The notes: a model not told the origin generated them from the sequence alone. A DNA stretch of 64,000 nt from Microglena sp. YARC (GCA_022414725.1 CM039462.1:20277203-20341202); one strand, 5' to 3'. Numbered from the stretch's first letter, positions 25,437-37,272 are shown. Numbers and translations are program-made.

Positions 25437-26561
25437 AGGCAATGGCATAGTTAGGTACCAGATGCTGGGTAGCCATCAAGGTCCAGCTGGGTGTGGAGTT
25501 TCTGCAGGAGGGTGGAGAATGATTTTCTAGACATCCTTGGGGTGTCCAGCATGTTAATGAATTATGAAAAATCCATTGGGCTCCAGTGCATGCTGAGGTT
25601 GTTGACACAAAATGACTCTGCCCCCAGGATTCACACAGCTGATGGGTGCATGAGCATCTTGGCCAGGAAACCATACTCTTGCATGTGCTTGGACCATAGC
25701 TGCTTGTAGGCAAAATGGCCCACTGAATGGTGGCGTGTCAGCTGTGGAGACCAGTGGGGTATATGTGGACCATGTGCTGCAATCTGTTGACATGTTTAGG
25801 AGGGGTCCACAGACTGAGGAGGACTGTTGTGCATCTGTCTGCTGGGAACTTGAACATCTCAGCAGCTAAAAGGCAGGGAACTTGGTGGCTAGCTGGGCAA
25901 TGAGGGTGGGACAGGCTGTCTAGGTCTGATGCTAAAGCTCTAAGGAAAGAAGGGGAACTGTTGAGGGTAGTCAGCAGGGTTCCAAACTTGGTTCTGGAGA
26001 GGCCAGAGTTGTTCAGGAAATTGACTGGGTAGGTGTTCATGTTGACATGAGTTAGGGGTTGATCAGGGGAGGGGGAAGTGGCTGAGGGAATCCACTGGTC
26101 AAACCTAAGGGCTTGGGAGAGCTCATGCTGGGTGCAGGATCCCTGTCCATCAACAGGAAATGCAGTCTCATATGAGGTTCTGGCTTGGTCTAGCAGGAGT
26201 TCCATCTCTCTTCTGGCTTGTGCTTCTGTCAGGTTACGGAGCTCATCATGGGGAACAGTGGGGAGCTCCTGGGTAGGGGCTGTGGAGTAATCAAGGTCTG
26301 GGATAAAGTCATGGGAGGATGTGGTGTACAAGTCATCCTCCAGCAAGTCATCTTGGTGTGGTGAGAATTCCCCCCCATTGTCTGACTGGATCAAGGAGGG
26401 GACGGTGGATTGAACAAGGTCAGTCATGTCATCCTCACCATTGCTGGGGACCAGTCTGGTAGACTGCTGGAGCTGCTGCATTGTCTTGTGGGATGGTGCA
26501 ACTGGCAGCCAGAGTCATCATAGTAGCGATGTGCTTTAGGTTCTTGTTGGGTGACCATCAT
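25437..26561 (-). pseudogene. ORF2 of retrotransposon copy B, frameshifted
   Basis: Starts MMVTQQ at 26561 but shifts frame before 26481 and again near 25730. It keeps LIQSDNGGEFSPHQDD, TEAQARREMELLLDQARTSY and FLNNSGLSRTKFGTLL. Comparison with the intact copy A (20900-22030) shows protein-level conservation beyond the nucleotide noise. Confidence 0.7.
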
Positions 26562-26563
26562 GA

Positions 26564-27778
26564 TTACAAAAGGGAGGGGTTACAGGGGTATGGGGAAGAG
26601 GGAGGTTCTTCGTGTGTGCTAGTGTATGTAGAGGCCATGCCGTTTAGGGCATAAGAGAATAGTCTTGGGCCCTTGGCTGTGGGGAGGAGAGGGTGGCAGC
26701 AACACTGGAGGCATGAATTGGAGTTGGGGCAGAGTTTGTGTGCTGCAATGAGGCTGATGATGTTGACCGTGGTCAAGGGTGGGGCAAGGAGCACGTCGTG
26801 GAGTGTGATCAGAGATCCAAGGTGACCCCTGATGGTGGCGTTTCCTTTCTGGAGGCAGATCAGTGGTGATGCTCCAAGATCAGCCAGGTGGAGACTAATA
26901 GGCTGGGGGAGATCCTGAATTTCATGCAAGATGGACGGGTTACTGGTGCAGTGGGAGTGGGCTGCACAGTCTAAAATCCATTCTGTCAGGAGGGCTGTCT
27001 GGAACCGGGCATGAGGTGTACTGTACTGATCCTCATTTGCATCCTTATCATCATCATCATCATCAGAAGTGCCATCACTTGAAACTAGATCTGGCATAGA
27101 CTCATCTCTCCTAATATGACAGGCATCAGAATCAGGTGTGGGTCCAGAGAAATCAGTGTCATCCATGGGAGCATGTGGGTCAGACAGGGGTGTGGACTTG
27201 CCGCTTGAGTCAGCAAACTGGAGGGGCTGTGGTTCATCAGTAGTCAAGGCCATGAAGTTGTGCTCATCCTCATTGTCTGTGTTGGACTGGGAGGTGGAAC
27301 AGCCATCATCTGCAACATGGGCATGCCCACGTCTATCACGGCGGCTCTTGGGGTCTCTGGCAGATGCTCTGCTGTCTCTCCTAGGTGACTTGGATTTGCT
27401 GGAGGACCTCTTGGCTGCATCCCTGGGGGGTGATGGGGATCCCCGACGTGCAGATGTGGATGAGAACGGAGGGGGCCTGTACTTCAGTTCTGTGGAGGGA
27501 CTGGTGCAATTTATTGAGTTGTGCCCAAAACCATTGCAGTTCCAGCAGGTCATCTGGGTAGAAGGGAGACGGTCCTTCCTTAATCCTTGGGCGGCCCTGG
27601 AAGACAGCGGCCGCCATGTGCTCAGTTTCTTCTGGGGAGATACTAGAGTCAGAGATTTGGTTTGATACTTGGTACCTGATGATTTGGGTCTGGAAGGAGG
27701 CAAAGTCAGGGCACACAAAGTTGTCGAAAGAGAACCTGAATCCATTGTATTCTGGACGAGGTGCAAGTCCTTGGACAA
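26564..27778 (-). pseudogene. Zinc knuckle and protease-like part of copy B
   Basis: Contains CWNCNGFGHNSINC, a basic Ser/Arg linker, acidic runs, WILDCAAHSHCTSN (again DCA for DSG) and LITLHDVLLAPPLTTVNIIS. The frame opens to the gag frame at about 27590 through a single frameshift. Confidence 0.75.
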
Positions 27779-28334
27779 TTATGCTGAGGAATGCAAGGAT
27801 GGAAGTGTTGCTGACCCCATTCACTTGGGGAAGCAAGGTATAGAGCTCATAGCTGCGAGAGAGGTATGTTTGTAGTGGCTCAGTGGTGGTCATGCTGAGG
27901 TTGTACATGGATCTCACTGCCCCTGTTTCCAGGTCAGAGTTCCGTTCTCCGTATGTGAGCTTGAGGAACCTGTAGGCTTTAGCAGCAACGGAAGTGTTAG
28001 CTAGGACGGCCTGTTGGATAGGTTCAGAGCAGTGTTTGAGGAACTCATTCAGGGCAACCGCATTCTTTACCATGTTGATGGGGTAGGAAACAGCACGAGC
28101 CGCAATAACTGCGTTAGCGTGGTCCACATTCGGGTAATGAGATTCCTCCAGCGGGTATCCGTCGGCATCTGCTGGCTCATTGTCGGGGGCAACGGCCTTT
28201 GCTGCTTCAATGGCAACTGAGATGCACCCAGGGTGTGACCTGAGGTGACGGATGAGGAAAGGTCCAAACTTGTGCCATGGGACAGCAGGCGTGCCGTCGA
28301 AGATGAGGGCAGGGGGCTTGCTTGGAGTCGCCAT
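27560..28334 (-). pseudogene. Gag capsid-like domain of copy B
   Basis: ATG 28334, MATPSKPPALIFDGTPAVPW. It aligns with copy A through AKAYRFLKLTYGERNSDLET and TYLSRSYELYTLLPQVNGVS to ISPEETEHMAAAV. After that it shifts frame, so the zinc knuckle is read in another frame. Confidence 0.8.
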
Positions 28335-29043
28335 GTTGTCTGTCGCGGCGCTGGGGTCTTGGGATCTTGGTCTTCACACCGGGTTAATAAACCGGCCTGT
28401 GGGTAATCCGGGTGTGAAGCTTGGAGGGCTTCTGTCTTGGGTGTGCGGTTCGGAGGTAGTGGTGAGGGAGTGTTGGCAACAAAAGGGGAACCAAATGGGT
28501 CCTGTTGGTCTGTAATGGTGGAGATAATAGCAGGGGGGGGGGGGGGGGGGGTCTTCGATGGTGTGGCAGGTGATACTCCGTGGCACAAGCAATCTTTAAA
28601 GGGATTGCGCAACGCTGTGTGTGATCTGATGAGTGTGCAACTCACGTCGAAGATCTACTCAGACTCCTGGACTGCGTCTACGTTTCGTCTGTGACGGATG
28701 GTAGAGACAACGGGAGAGTTGTGTGGGCAGTAGGCGAGGCAGCGCAGGTTAGATTTCTCACGTGAATACGTAGACAATCCAGGGCCAATAGCAGTACTCA
28801 AGCCGTCGAGCTAGTCTGAGGGAAAACTGTCACCTTGTGCAGGGCTGAAGATCCACTTGGCAGGGGCACAGGGGCGCTGTCTGCGGGTAGCGGTCAGGCC
28901 GATAACATTTCAATCGATTCAGAATTCGAGGATTCGAGGAAGAGAGCATCGCCACATCCTACATCCTACTAATATATCGGACTTTACTGCATCCAAACAA
29001 GCAAAACTGTCACACATATGCATTTGAAGCGTGGTGTCGGTAC

Positions 29044-29176
29044 CAGGGTTGTCGCAGGACGCAACGTGGGGAGGGTCCGTTGACCAGAAGGCAGGGTCCG
29101 TTGCGACGCAGGACGCAGGCTATACAATTGGTTGCGTCTTAGGCAGCAGAGGTAGGCGAGGGAGCTGAAGTACCCT
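29044..29176. mobile_element. hAT-like MITE family 2, perfect TSD
   Basis: A 133-bp element, CAGGGTTGTCGC to GAAGTACCCTG, with perfect 8-bp TSD GTCGGTAC (29036-29043, 29177-29184). The interior GGGTCCGTTGCGACGCAGGA, GCGTCTTAGGC, matches the reverse of 42682-42812. Confidence 0.85.
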
Positions 29177-29483
29177 GGTCGGTACCACCCAAGTTCACTC
29201 CGCCCGATGGCAAGCCTGAAGGCTGTCCACCAATGGAAGTGAACAGCCCCATCACATGCATGCCTATGTTTCAGACGACAAACAGTTCCCCACACAGCAA
29301 TTACGTTTTTCCTGTTTATATTAGGTTTAGCTAGTCTACAAGCTTTGGGGTCCCATAATTTTTTCCTGTTTTAGAGGACCCCCCCCTCAACAACTAAACT
29401 GAACTCAACAACTCAAAACACAACAAACAATACCAAACGCCAGCTCAGTGGAGCGGTCATTCTAGTTTCCTGCTTCTCGTCGA

Positions 29484-29504
29484 CCCCCCCCCCCCCCCCC
29501 CCCC
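29484..29504. repeat. Poly-C tract (21 C)
   Basis: Uninterrupted C run. Confidence 0.95.
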
Positions 29505-29754
29505 TGGAAGCCAATCTCCCTCGGCCACTGCGTGCTGTCTCTACTCAGCTTCACAATCTTTTGCAATTTTTTCTTTTTACAAATGTTTACTTCTCTTCTC
29601 TCATCTTCACCGAGTTCAACACTTCAACAGATCAATACGATGATAACTCCTAAGTCAGAGACGAGAAACGCACCATCAACCTTCTATTTCCATACGCTTC
29701 TGCATTCAGCTGCACTGCTGAGACAGCTGCTGTTTCAATGCTTAACTGCGCCTA

Positions 29755-29990
29755 CCAGCCAGTCTCAAAAGCCTAGCAGCCAGGAGCAAAAGACTACCAG
29801 CCAATCCCAAAAGCCTATCAGCCGACCTCAGAAGCCTGTCAGCCAACCTCAAAAGCCTAGCAGCCAATAGCAAAAGACTATCAAGCAATAGGCAATAGCA
29901 AAAGCATGGCGGCCAATAGCAAAAGACTATCAAGCAATAGGCAATAGCAAAAGCATGGCCGCCAATAGCAAAAGACTACCTCGCTTTTGT
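29755..29990. repeat. AGCCTRKCAGCCAAT minisatellite
   Basis: Units of about 24 bp (CAAAAGCCTAGCAGCCAAT), then longer ~50-bp units with GCAATAGCAAAAGCATGGC. Gln/Ser/Lys ORFs here are repeat artefacts. Confidence 0.85.
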
Positions 29991-30868
29991 CCTCTCAGCT
30001 TTTAAGTTGTTCTTTATCCTTTTAGGGATTCCCACCTATGGAGAGGGTTTTCCATACACACACAAGCGTCCAAGATTGATGATATAAAATGGGAGCACAC
30101 CAAGAAAATATGCTGCAAAAGCCATAAAAGTCTGCAACATAATGTAAACAGAATTCAGACAAGCGACATAGTGCTACCAACCGAGTTGTAAATTTAAGCA
30201 TCATCACCAACACTTCCTCGCCTCCGACCTGCTATCCAGATTCCAAACAATCATGGATGCTGGTCACAAAATGCAACTAATAACCTAATTTATATTTGCC
30301 GGTGCGTCGACAGATCTACATTACTTAGTAGACAGATTATAATCATAAGATGCATTAATAATGATAATGATGGTATAGATATTCATAATAACGATTACAT
30401 ATATACATATATATATTATACCGTGACCGGAGGTTCCCCTATTTGAAGAGAAAGCCAAGGTTGAGGTAACGCTTCGGGCAACAGGTTTAAAACACTGGTA
30501 TGGATCCATAACCCCCAAGATAGTTATCTCTTTGATGAACGACAAGAGCACTCGATGAGAACGCCGTGGCTAAAATGTCTTGTGCAAGGGCCTGATCCAG
30601 ACCCGCATCCGCTGCTAGCGGGGTGCAGCAGCAGATGGAAGCCGGGTGGGGGAGGACGAGGGTAGGACAAGCAAATTCAGTGGCTCGGAGCAAATGCATT
30701 GACAACACATAAGGCTGCAATGTGATACCTCAGCATGACTTGGGGCGACCCGTGAGAGTCATGACGTGGCATCTCGAATGGGAGACACTCGAATGAGGGA
30801 AACAAGGCCTACAAGACCCAAAGCAAAGCCAGGGGCTTTTTTCTTTTCAACTACCTGAGCCTTGGACT

Positions 30869-30931
30869 GCAATGGGGGGAATTATCATGCGATGTCTGCC
30901 ATGGCATTTCATGGCAATTCCCCCATTGCAC
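30869..30931. repeat. Hairpin with about 22-bp arms
   Basis: TGCAATGGGGGGAATTATCA against GCAATTCCCCCATTGCA. A related single arm lies at about 30970-31000. Confidence 0.7.
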
Positions 30932-31048
30932 TATCAACTACCAGAACTACCCTGCAAATAACCTTGGACTAAAATGGGGGAATTACCATGTGATGCCAGG
31001 GCAGGCAAACCCGAAAGGTTTGGTCCTGTCAACCGCTACGGCAGCTTG

Positions 31049-31178
31049 CACCTGCCCCAGGTTGTTAATCAGGTATCCATGGTGTTCAACACCTGTTCAT
31101 GTACATAAATAGTTCTAGATGACATAAACAGGTGTTTAACACCCTCTACACCTATTTAACAACCTGGACCAGGTGCAG
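31049..31178. mobile_element. Foldback element with about 60-bp arms
   Basis: Left CAGCTTGCACCTGCCCCAGG, TTGTTAATCAGGT, GTGTTCAACACCTGTT; right AACAGGTGTTTAACACC, ATTTAACAACCTGG, ACCAGGTGCAGGCTGCTG. Arms are imperfect, with a short AT-rich centre. Confidence 0.7.
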
Positions 31179-31316
31179 GCTGCTGTAGGGACTGCCCTGC
31201 AAGCACGCCTGGCAGGTTTGAACCTGTCGACTATCATGAAGGGTCAACTACCCCCCCAGGTTCAACCATACTCTTCGAACTAATCAGATGTCCGATAGCT
31301 GCATTGGCTGAGTATG

Positions 31317-31319
<3 letters not shown>

Positions 31320-31349
<30 letters not shown>
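31320..31349. repeat. Poly-G tract (30 G)
   Basis: Uninterrupted run of G. Confidence 0.95.
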
Positions 31350-31350
<1 letters not shown>

Positions 31351-32214
31351 AGCAAACGTTCCTCTTCAGGTTTTTAATGCAGCTCAAGAGCAACCGGGCT
31401 CCACCCTGGGAATTCCAGTCTTGGAAAGCTTAATATCTAAGCTACCAGGAGGCTTGCGATAGGGCTGGGACGCTCATGGAGCTGTCTAAAAGCTGCTGCT
31501 CATATCTGAATGGGCCAGCATTGGTTCCAATTGGTACATAAGAGATACTTGGTACATAAGAGCTAGAATGGGTTTTAAGCATGGCCACATGAGTGCCGAG
31601 ACAGGGCAAACAGGCGCTTTGTGAGGTGGTAAGCTTGCACGCCCCCAAGCTTGATCACACATAGGGTGCATCACGGATTCACTGCAAGCTACTTGAGGAG
31701 GTCACTAGAACAGACACATGACATGTATCATAACCCTAGTATTGTGACCCTAGTGAAAAAATCTAATACAGCGTGCTTAATAAAAGCTGTCCTTCAACAA
31801 ATTAGTCTATTGTGTGTTGAAGAGGCAGCTAAGGTGTCGGATTCTGAACACCCCAATTGCTTAGATACTAGTGTTTTCAGATAAGGATTAGGTTCATGTA
31901 CCAACCCCCCTCGCTTGAATGCTTTTCTTCATTATATGTTCTGACAAGGTCGAAGGGCTTAGGTTATGGTTCAGGCCCTGAAATCGGATACATTGTTATA
32001 TTTTCTTACGAATTTCATCTCACGCAGGAAGGATCACAAGACAACTGGATGTGTTGTGCTTTCACATAATTCACCAATCAAGTCTAGACGTCTTCCTATG
32101 AAAGAGCGCAAGAAGCGATGGACGCTTTAACCAACACACAAGCGCTAAGCATTGTCAGCGGCCTCATGGGCTCGTGCTGAACCCAATGCCTTATTTGGTG
32201 CAAGAAACCTGCAG

Positions 32215-32770
32215 GGATGGTGCCAAATGACGATGGTGATGATGCCAAATGATGGTGATGGTGATGATGGTGACGATGGTGATGATGGTAATGATGCCAA
32301 ATGATGGTGATGATGGTGATGATGGTGATGGTGCCAAATTATGGTGATGATGGTGATGATGACACATGATGGTGGTGATGATGATGGTGATGATGACACA
32401 TGATGGTGATGATAATGATGGTGATGAAAATGATAATGGTGATGATGATGATAATGATGATGGTGCCAAATGATGAAGATGATGGTGATGATAATGATAA
32501 TGGTGCCAAATGATGAAGATGATGGTGATGATAATGAAAGTGATGATGATGGAGCCAAATGGTGATGGTGATGATGAAGATGATGATGATGGTAATGATG
32601 ATGACACATGATGATGGTGATGATAATGATGGTGACACATGATGATGGTGATGGTGATGATGGCAAATGATGGTGATGATAATGATGATGACAGATGATG
32701 ATGGTGACACAGGAAGATGATGCTGATGCTGACACATCATTATGATGATGATGATCATCATGATGATCAT
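32215..32770. repeat. GATGGT/GAT microsatellite-like array
   Basis: (GATGGT)n and (ATGATG)n with interspersed GCCAAATGATG and GACACATGATG units. His/Ser ORFs are artefacts. Confidence 0.9.
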
Positions 32771-33376
32771 GACTTTTTCCTGGTGCCCTACTGGACTCCA
32801 TATGTGCCTGCAGCATGACAGAGTCAAGGGGGACTAATGGACATCACGAAACATTTATGTGGCATACGCATTCATTGTTAGCAGTGAGGGTTAACTGCCT
32901 AAACACACACCTAAAGAGCTCCGTATTGGAAGTGCTTTAGCACACCGTAATGCTTAAAATGTTGTTGTTCAGGGTGGGGGTGGAGGAGTAGGTGGTGGTA
33001 CTGCCTAAGGCGACGAAACTAGATCCATGGAAATTTTAAAGTAACAAGACATGGGGAATCAACACAGCAAATTTTAGGTGCCCTCCGTACCCTTTCCTGC
33101 ACCCCTACAGCTCTCTTTCGCACCCAGAAATCACCATTGTAAGCAAATAAAAGGGTGCCAAAGTCCCCCCCACATTAACAGTGCGGTCCCTCCTCACCTA
33201 TTGATCAGGGTCTGGCCAGTGGTCGGGGAGAGAGAGCTTGTTGACATCCAAGACATGATAGCCTCCCTACAATTCAGCAAACAATGGATTTTGGTTTAAC
33301 TTTCATACCAGCCGGTACAAATACAGTTTGAATACAGTTCCTACCATGAAGGGTGATAACGTTCGTTGCACAAAAA

Positions 33377-33712
33377 TCAACTGTAGTTGAAGTAGACCTG
33401 CAGTTGAACCTCTAAGCTGATCTGATCTCCAACCTCTCCTAAGCACAACGCTTTCACTCGAACAACCCGATTATCCTTAGGTAAGAGTTGCAGGGAAATG
33501 TACAAGGGGGGATTGTTTGGAAGCAATCGCGGCGGTGGCGGACAGGATTCCCGCAATAATGAGGCCGGCCGGTAAGGATATGGCCTCTGCTTGGCCCACT
33601 CAGTGCAAGAGTTTGACAGATACACCAGCACAGACTTGAAATCAGAAGTAATCAACTGAAACAAGCAATTGTCAAGGTCAATGTCCGCATGCAAATTGCC
33701 ATTCAATTCAGT
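33377..33712 (-). CDS. Candidate exon, unknown product
   Basis: Open frame of about 110 codons with mixed codon use and no repeat content: ELNGNLHADIDLDNCLFQ, SVLVYLSNSCTEWAKQRPYP, LLPNNPPLYISLQLLPKDNR, VRVKALCLGEVGDQISLEV, then TGA. No ATG start is convincing and splice sites are not fixed. It lies about 0.9 kb beyond the last seen exon of the RRM/U-box gene, on the same strand. It does not resemble the missing second half of a U-box. Could be a separate gene or chance. Confidence 0.3.
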   Translation of the reverse strand, partial: TELNGNLHADIDLDNCLFQLITSDFKSVLVYLSNSCTEWAKQRPYPYRPASLLRESCPPPPRLLPNNPPLYISLQLLPKDNRVVRVKALCLGEVGDQISLEVQLQVYFNYS

Positions 33713-33836
33713 GCAAATCGACGTTTAATGCGCCACTGAACAGAGACACTGGATCATACACTACTCCACTTAGATACTTGCTCGATTTCATAACTCTGTA
33801 TTTCTTCAGTGACAGGGTAGACATGGAATACTAGGG

Positions 33837-34032
33837 AGACACGTGTTCTTAGATGGCAAGGGGCCACCCAGGGCACAAATCACCGACTCACAGTCGCACT
33901 ACGTGGCGACCAAGGGCCTATTTCGCCCTCAACTTGCACACCTGAGGGTCGCACAGTGGTCGCACCTGGGTCGCAGATTTGGCGGCCATTCCCACACAAA
34001 AAAAGGGAGACACGTGTTCTTAGATGGCAGGG
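33837..34032. repeat. 25-bp direct repeat flanking about 145 bp
   Basis: GGGAGACACGTGTTCTTAGA plus TGGCA occurs at 33836-33860 and again at 34006-34030. The enclosed sequence has TCGCAC and GTCGCA motifs. Origin unclear. Confidence 0.7.
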
Positions 34033-34064
34033 GAGACATGGAAAGCTTCAAAACTTGGAATAGG

Positions 34065-34115
34065 AAGGCGGCGAGCAGCACAGACTTGGCTGAAAAACAT
34101 GTAAAAACCAACAAC
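34065..34115 (+). mobile_element. LINE-type 3' end remnant
   Basis: GGCGGCGAGCAGC, ACTTGGCTGAAAAACATGTA, AAAACCAACAACCAAC; same hairpin + ATGTAA plan as 15740-15884. Confidence 0.5.
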
Positions 34116-34159
34116 CAACAGCTAAGCAGGCTGCATTGCGGGAATTCACATGACAGCCA

Positions 34160-34380
34160 ACTTTCACTAATCAAGCTAATCCACTTACACTAATCAAGCT
34201 AATCCACTTTCACTAATCAAGCTAATCCACTTACACTAATCAAGCTAATCCACTTTCACTAATCAAGCTTATCAACTTTCACTAATCAAGCTAATCAACT
34301 TACACTAATCAAGCTAATCAACTTTAACTAATCAACCTTATCAACTTACACTAATCAAGCTAATCGACTCATCAACTTAA
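34160..34380. repeat. 23-bp minisatellite
   Basis: About nine units of ACTAATCAAGCTAATCCACT + TTC/TAC. Confidence 0.9.
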
Positions 34381-34414
34381 ACTCATCGAGCTGCCTTTCC
34401 GGTCATCACACGAC

Positions 34415-34640
34415 AACCAACTTACTTCCCAAAGGTCATGCCCACCACCAACAACAAGCAAGCACCCACCAACCAACTCACTTCTCATAGGTCATCCCAT
34501 CGGCAGCCATAACAAGCAACCACCCACCAACCCACCCCCAACCAACTCACTTCATACAGGTCATCCCATCAGCAGTCATAACAAGCAACCACCCACCAAC
34601 CCACCCCCAACCAACTCACTTCTCATAAGTCATCCCATCA
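34415..34640. repeat. About 70-bp tandem repeat carrying the exon 5 donor junction
   Basis: Three extra copies of the exon/intron boundary of the U-box exon. On the minus strand each reads GGGATGACYTRTGAGAA-like sequence followed by GTGAGT: junctions near 34478 and 34548, a weaker one near 34426 with GTAAGT, and the authentic junction at 34620/34619. Between copies lie CAACCACCCACCAACCCACC blocks. Confidence 0.85.
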
Positions 34641-36080
34641 GCAGCCATAACTGGATCAGTCATGGGGAAGCCTGTCAGAGGGCACAAGAATTCTTGACCC
34701 TGCATTTGTGGTAGTGCAGGCAGGGTGCCCATCTGGACATACTGCCCTAACACGGGAGGTTGCAGGTTTGCCATGTTCGCAGACATAGTGTGCATGGGGT
34801 AGGCGCGCTCTGCCTGGAATCGCATCGGCATCTCTTGGCTCAATTCAGACAGATTTGGCAGCTGGTTGTCGAGCCGGTACTTTGGGTGGAAGCCGCTGTC
34901 CAGGTCATCAGGCTGGGAAAGTCTCATACCGTGCAGTCCTCCAGCTTGTTGTTGCCTGATGTTGTGCAGTCCACCAGCTTGTTGTTGCCTCATGTCATGG
35001 ACACCACCAGCTTGTTGCTGCCTGATGCCATGGCCACCACCTGCTTGTTGGTGCCCCATGTCGTGCACTCCACCAGCTTGGTGTTGCCTCATTTCGTGGA
35101 CTCCACCAGCGTGTTGTTGTCTCATGGTGGGGGCGTTGCTGGCTCGGAGTATGTGCGACGGTAGGATTTGGTTCAGCGACGCGGATCCCTGGGGCCAGGA
35201 GGGTTGGCCGCCCTGATAACCGGTCTGCAATTGCATACCTCCCATGTTTACTTGCTGGCTGGGCAGCTGAGTCTGTTGGTTGGGCGACAGGAGCATCTGG
35301 GCGGATTGATTGTCTCCTAAACCCAATCCGGAGCTTTTGTCCTGGGCCCTAGCTCTGGCCCATGAGGGCTGAGTGTCAGGGACAGGGAGGTTGCCCATCC
35401 CTAGCGCAGATACAGTGGGCATTCCAGCACTGTGGTAAGGCCTGTACACAGGAGCGCATGGGGGGTTCCTGGGTTGAAGCAGATGCTGGTTGCCCATGTT
35501 GAGAGATTGCATCTCAGGGCTGTTCTGTATATCTCTGAGCAGCATCTCTGTCGGGTTCATCAGCATGCTGCGCCGACGCTGGCCATCCACAGGTTCAGGG
35601 ATGTCCGAGTAGTAGCCATCAGTGGGGGCATTGACTGTGTGCTCTCGGAGACCAGATCTGCCGTTGTCGCGAGAAGCCAATCCACCCCTGAAGTCCACTG
35701 AGTAAAAGGCCGTTTCGTTCTCTCCATAGGATGCTTGAGTCAGGGAGGAGGTGCTCAGTCGCTGGCTCCTGCCGCCATCAAACGTAGACATAGACTTAGT
35801 GCGCTGATCATTCTCGGAAAGTGACTGGGTCTGGCTCATACTGTCCCAGGCAGAAGATCGAGGAAGCAAACTTGCTGAGGATCGTGCAAAGTGGTCTCCA
35901 CCCAACATCCGATCTCTCTCCTGCATCCTGGCTGAAGAAACATCCCTCATTGATAGGGATTGTGTGAAGAGGTGGGCCTCCATCTCTGCCGCCAACTTTC
36001 GATCCCTCTCTTGGCTGCTCAAGTGTTGCTCCATGGAAGTGCGGGCTTCAGCAGATGATGGACCATGTCCATACACGTCC
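34620..36080 (-). CDS. RRM/U-box gene, exon 5
   Basis: A 1461-bp exon, acceptor GCTTGCAG, donor GAGAA followed by GTGAGT. It encodes DVYGHGPSSAEARTSMEQHL, repeated ERDRKLAAE/ERDRMLGG motifs, a long Ser/Gln/Met-rich disordered region, about six tandem 11-residue units of MRQQQAGGVHD type (DNA about 34925-35130), and FQAERAYPMHT. It ends with FLCPLTGFPMTDPVMAADGM and TYE. The C-P-x-T-x-x-x-M-x-D-P-V-x-x-x-D-G pattern is a U-box. Confidence 0.8.
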
Positions 36081-37272
36081 CTGCAAGCAAGAAAATGGGC
36101 ATAGAATAAATAAATAAATGAATCATAGAAGTGTGCAGTATTATGAGGCTTCAGGTTGAGGGTGCCAGCTCGTTTGCTTGCACTGGGGCCAACTACCATG
36201 GAAGTCAGAACAGAGGACGCGATACTTTGGGATACTACTAGCTGACAGACACTCCCTCCCCCTGGCAATCAATCAATCATTCATTCAAACCAGTTGCTCA
36301 GCCAATCAATCACACACAACAACAGGTGCATGAGCGGTTCCGTGACAGCAGCAGGACACACCAAGGCATTGAGGCTGAGATGTCCTTAGCAAATATGAGG
36401 AAGGGGAGTACCTAGAAGCTGCTCTTCGTAGCTGAAAAGACAAGACCTCGTCGCAAGCGGCGCAGAAAATTGGCGGAGAGTGGGTTTGAAATTGGCGGCT
36501 AGTTTCAAGCGGTTAGAGGGTTGGAAGGATAGAGAGTGGGTTTCCGAGGCCCAGGGTTGGAACGTGCGAGAACACAGACAGACAGACAATTGAACAAAGC
36601 GCTGACTCTAGGGGCTCCCACCCCCCAGAGGGGATGGCTCCGCCAAAAAGCTACTAGGTGATCCAACCACCATCAACAACTACTTGTAGCTCAGGTCTCA
36701 CCTCGCACCAAACATGTTGTTCTGGTTCAAACTGTAGAGCTTCTGCAGGGTGGTGGAGGGCTGTACCGCCTCCGGAACTCGGTCAGCAGAGATCTTTGGC
36801 AGGGGCATAGAAGCAGACACCTCTTTAGTCTTCTTGCCCGTGATGGGTCCCCCAATCTCTGAAGCAGGTCCTGAACTTTTGTCATCACCAGCTCCAGGGG
36901 CAGATGAAGTGTCTTTCTGAAACCTGAAGGGCACGGGGGATGAAATACCGATATTAGACGATAAACAAAAAAAGAAACACTTTAGGTGGACAGCAGAACA
37001 TAGGCTAAAAGGTAAGCTGATCTGGGATGGCGAGAGGTGAGGGGAGGGCAGGGGAGAGGAGGGGGAGAGGGGAGGGGGGAAGCGGACGATGAGGGCGAGG
37101 GGTGGGGGCGAGGGTAAGAGGAAAGGGCAAGAGTTAGGGGAGAAAAAGCACTGGGGAGGCAGAGAGGGGTGGATGGGGGGACAAGGGGACATGGGGAGGG
37201 ATAGGAGAGAAAGGGAGAGGGATAGGAGAGAAGGGGATGGGGATAGGAGATGGGAGAAAGAGGGAGAGGGAA

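Larger units (their letters stand above)
24603..28990 (-). mobile_element. LTR retrotransposon copy B: gag-pro-ORF2, degenerate
   Basis: Same order as copy A on the opposite strand: leader with an 18-G (C) tract (28534-28551), gag from ATG 28334, zinc knuckle and protease, ORF2 and 3' LTR. A frameshift sits just before the zinc knuckle and others lie in ORF2. At the 5' end only TCGATTGAAATGTTA (28903-28917) matches the LTR end; the rest of a 5' LTR is not recognised. The two elements differ at many positions, so they are separate old insertions, not one recent duplication. Confidence 0.8.

Noticed and set aside
30022..30213. Short hydrophobic minus-strand ORF
   Set aside because: Only 63 codons, no family or splice evidence.
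30487..30720. Minus-strand ORF of 77 codons with ordinary composition
   Set aside because: Could be an exon, but no neighbouring exon, start or splice pair supports it.
32145..32827. His- and Ser-rich ORFs up to 223 codons
   Set aside because: Six-frame readings of the GATGGT repeat.
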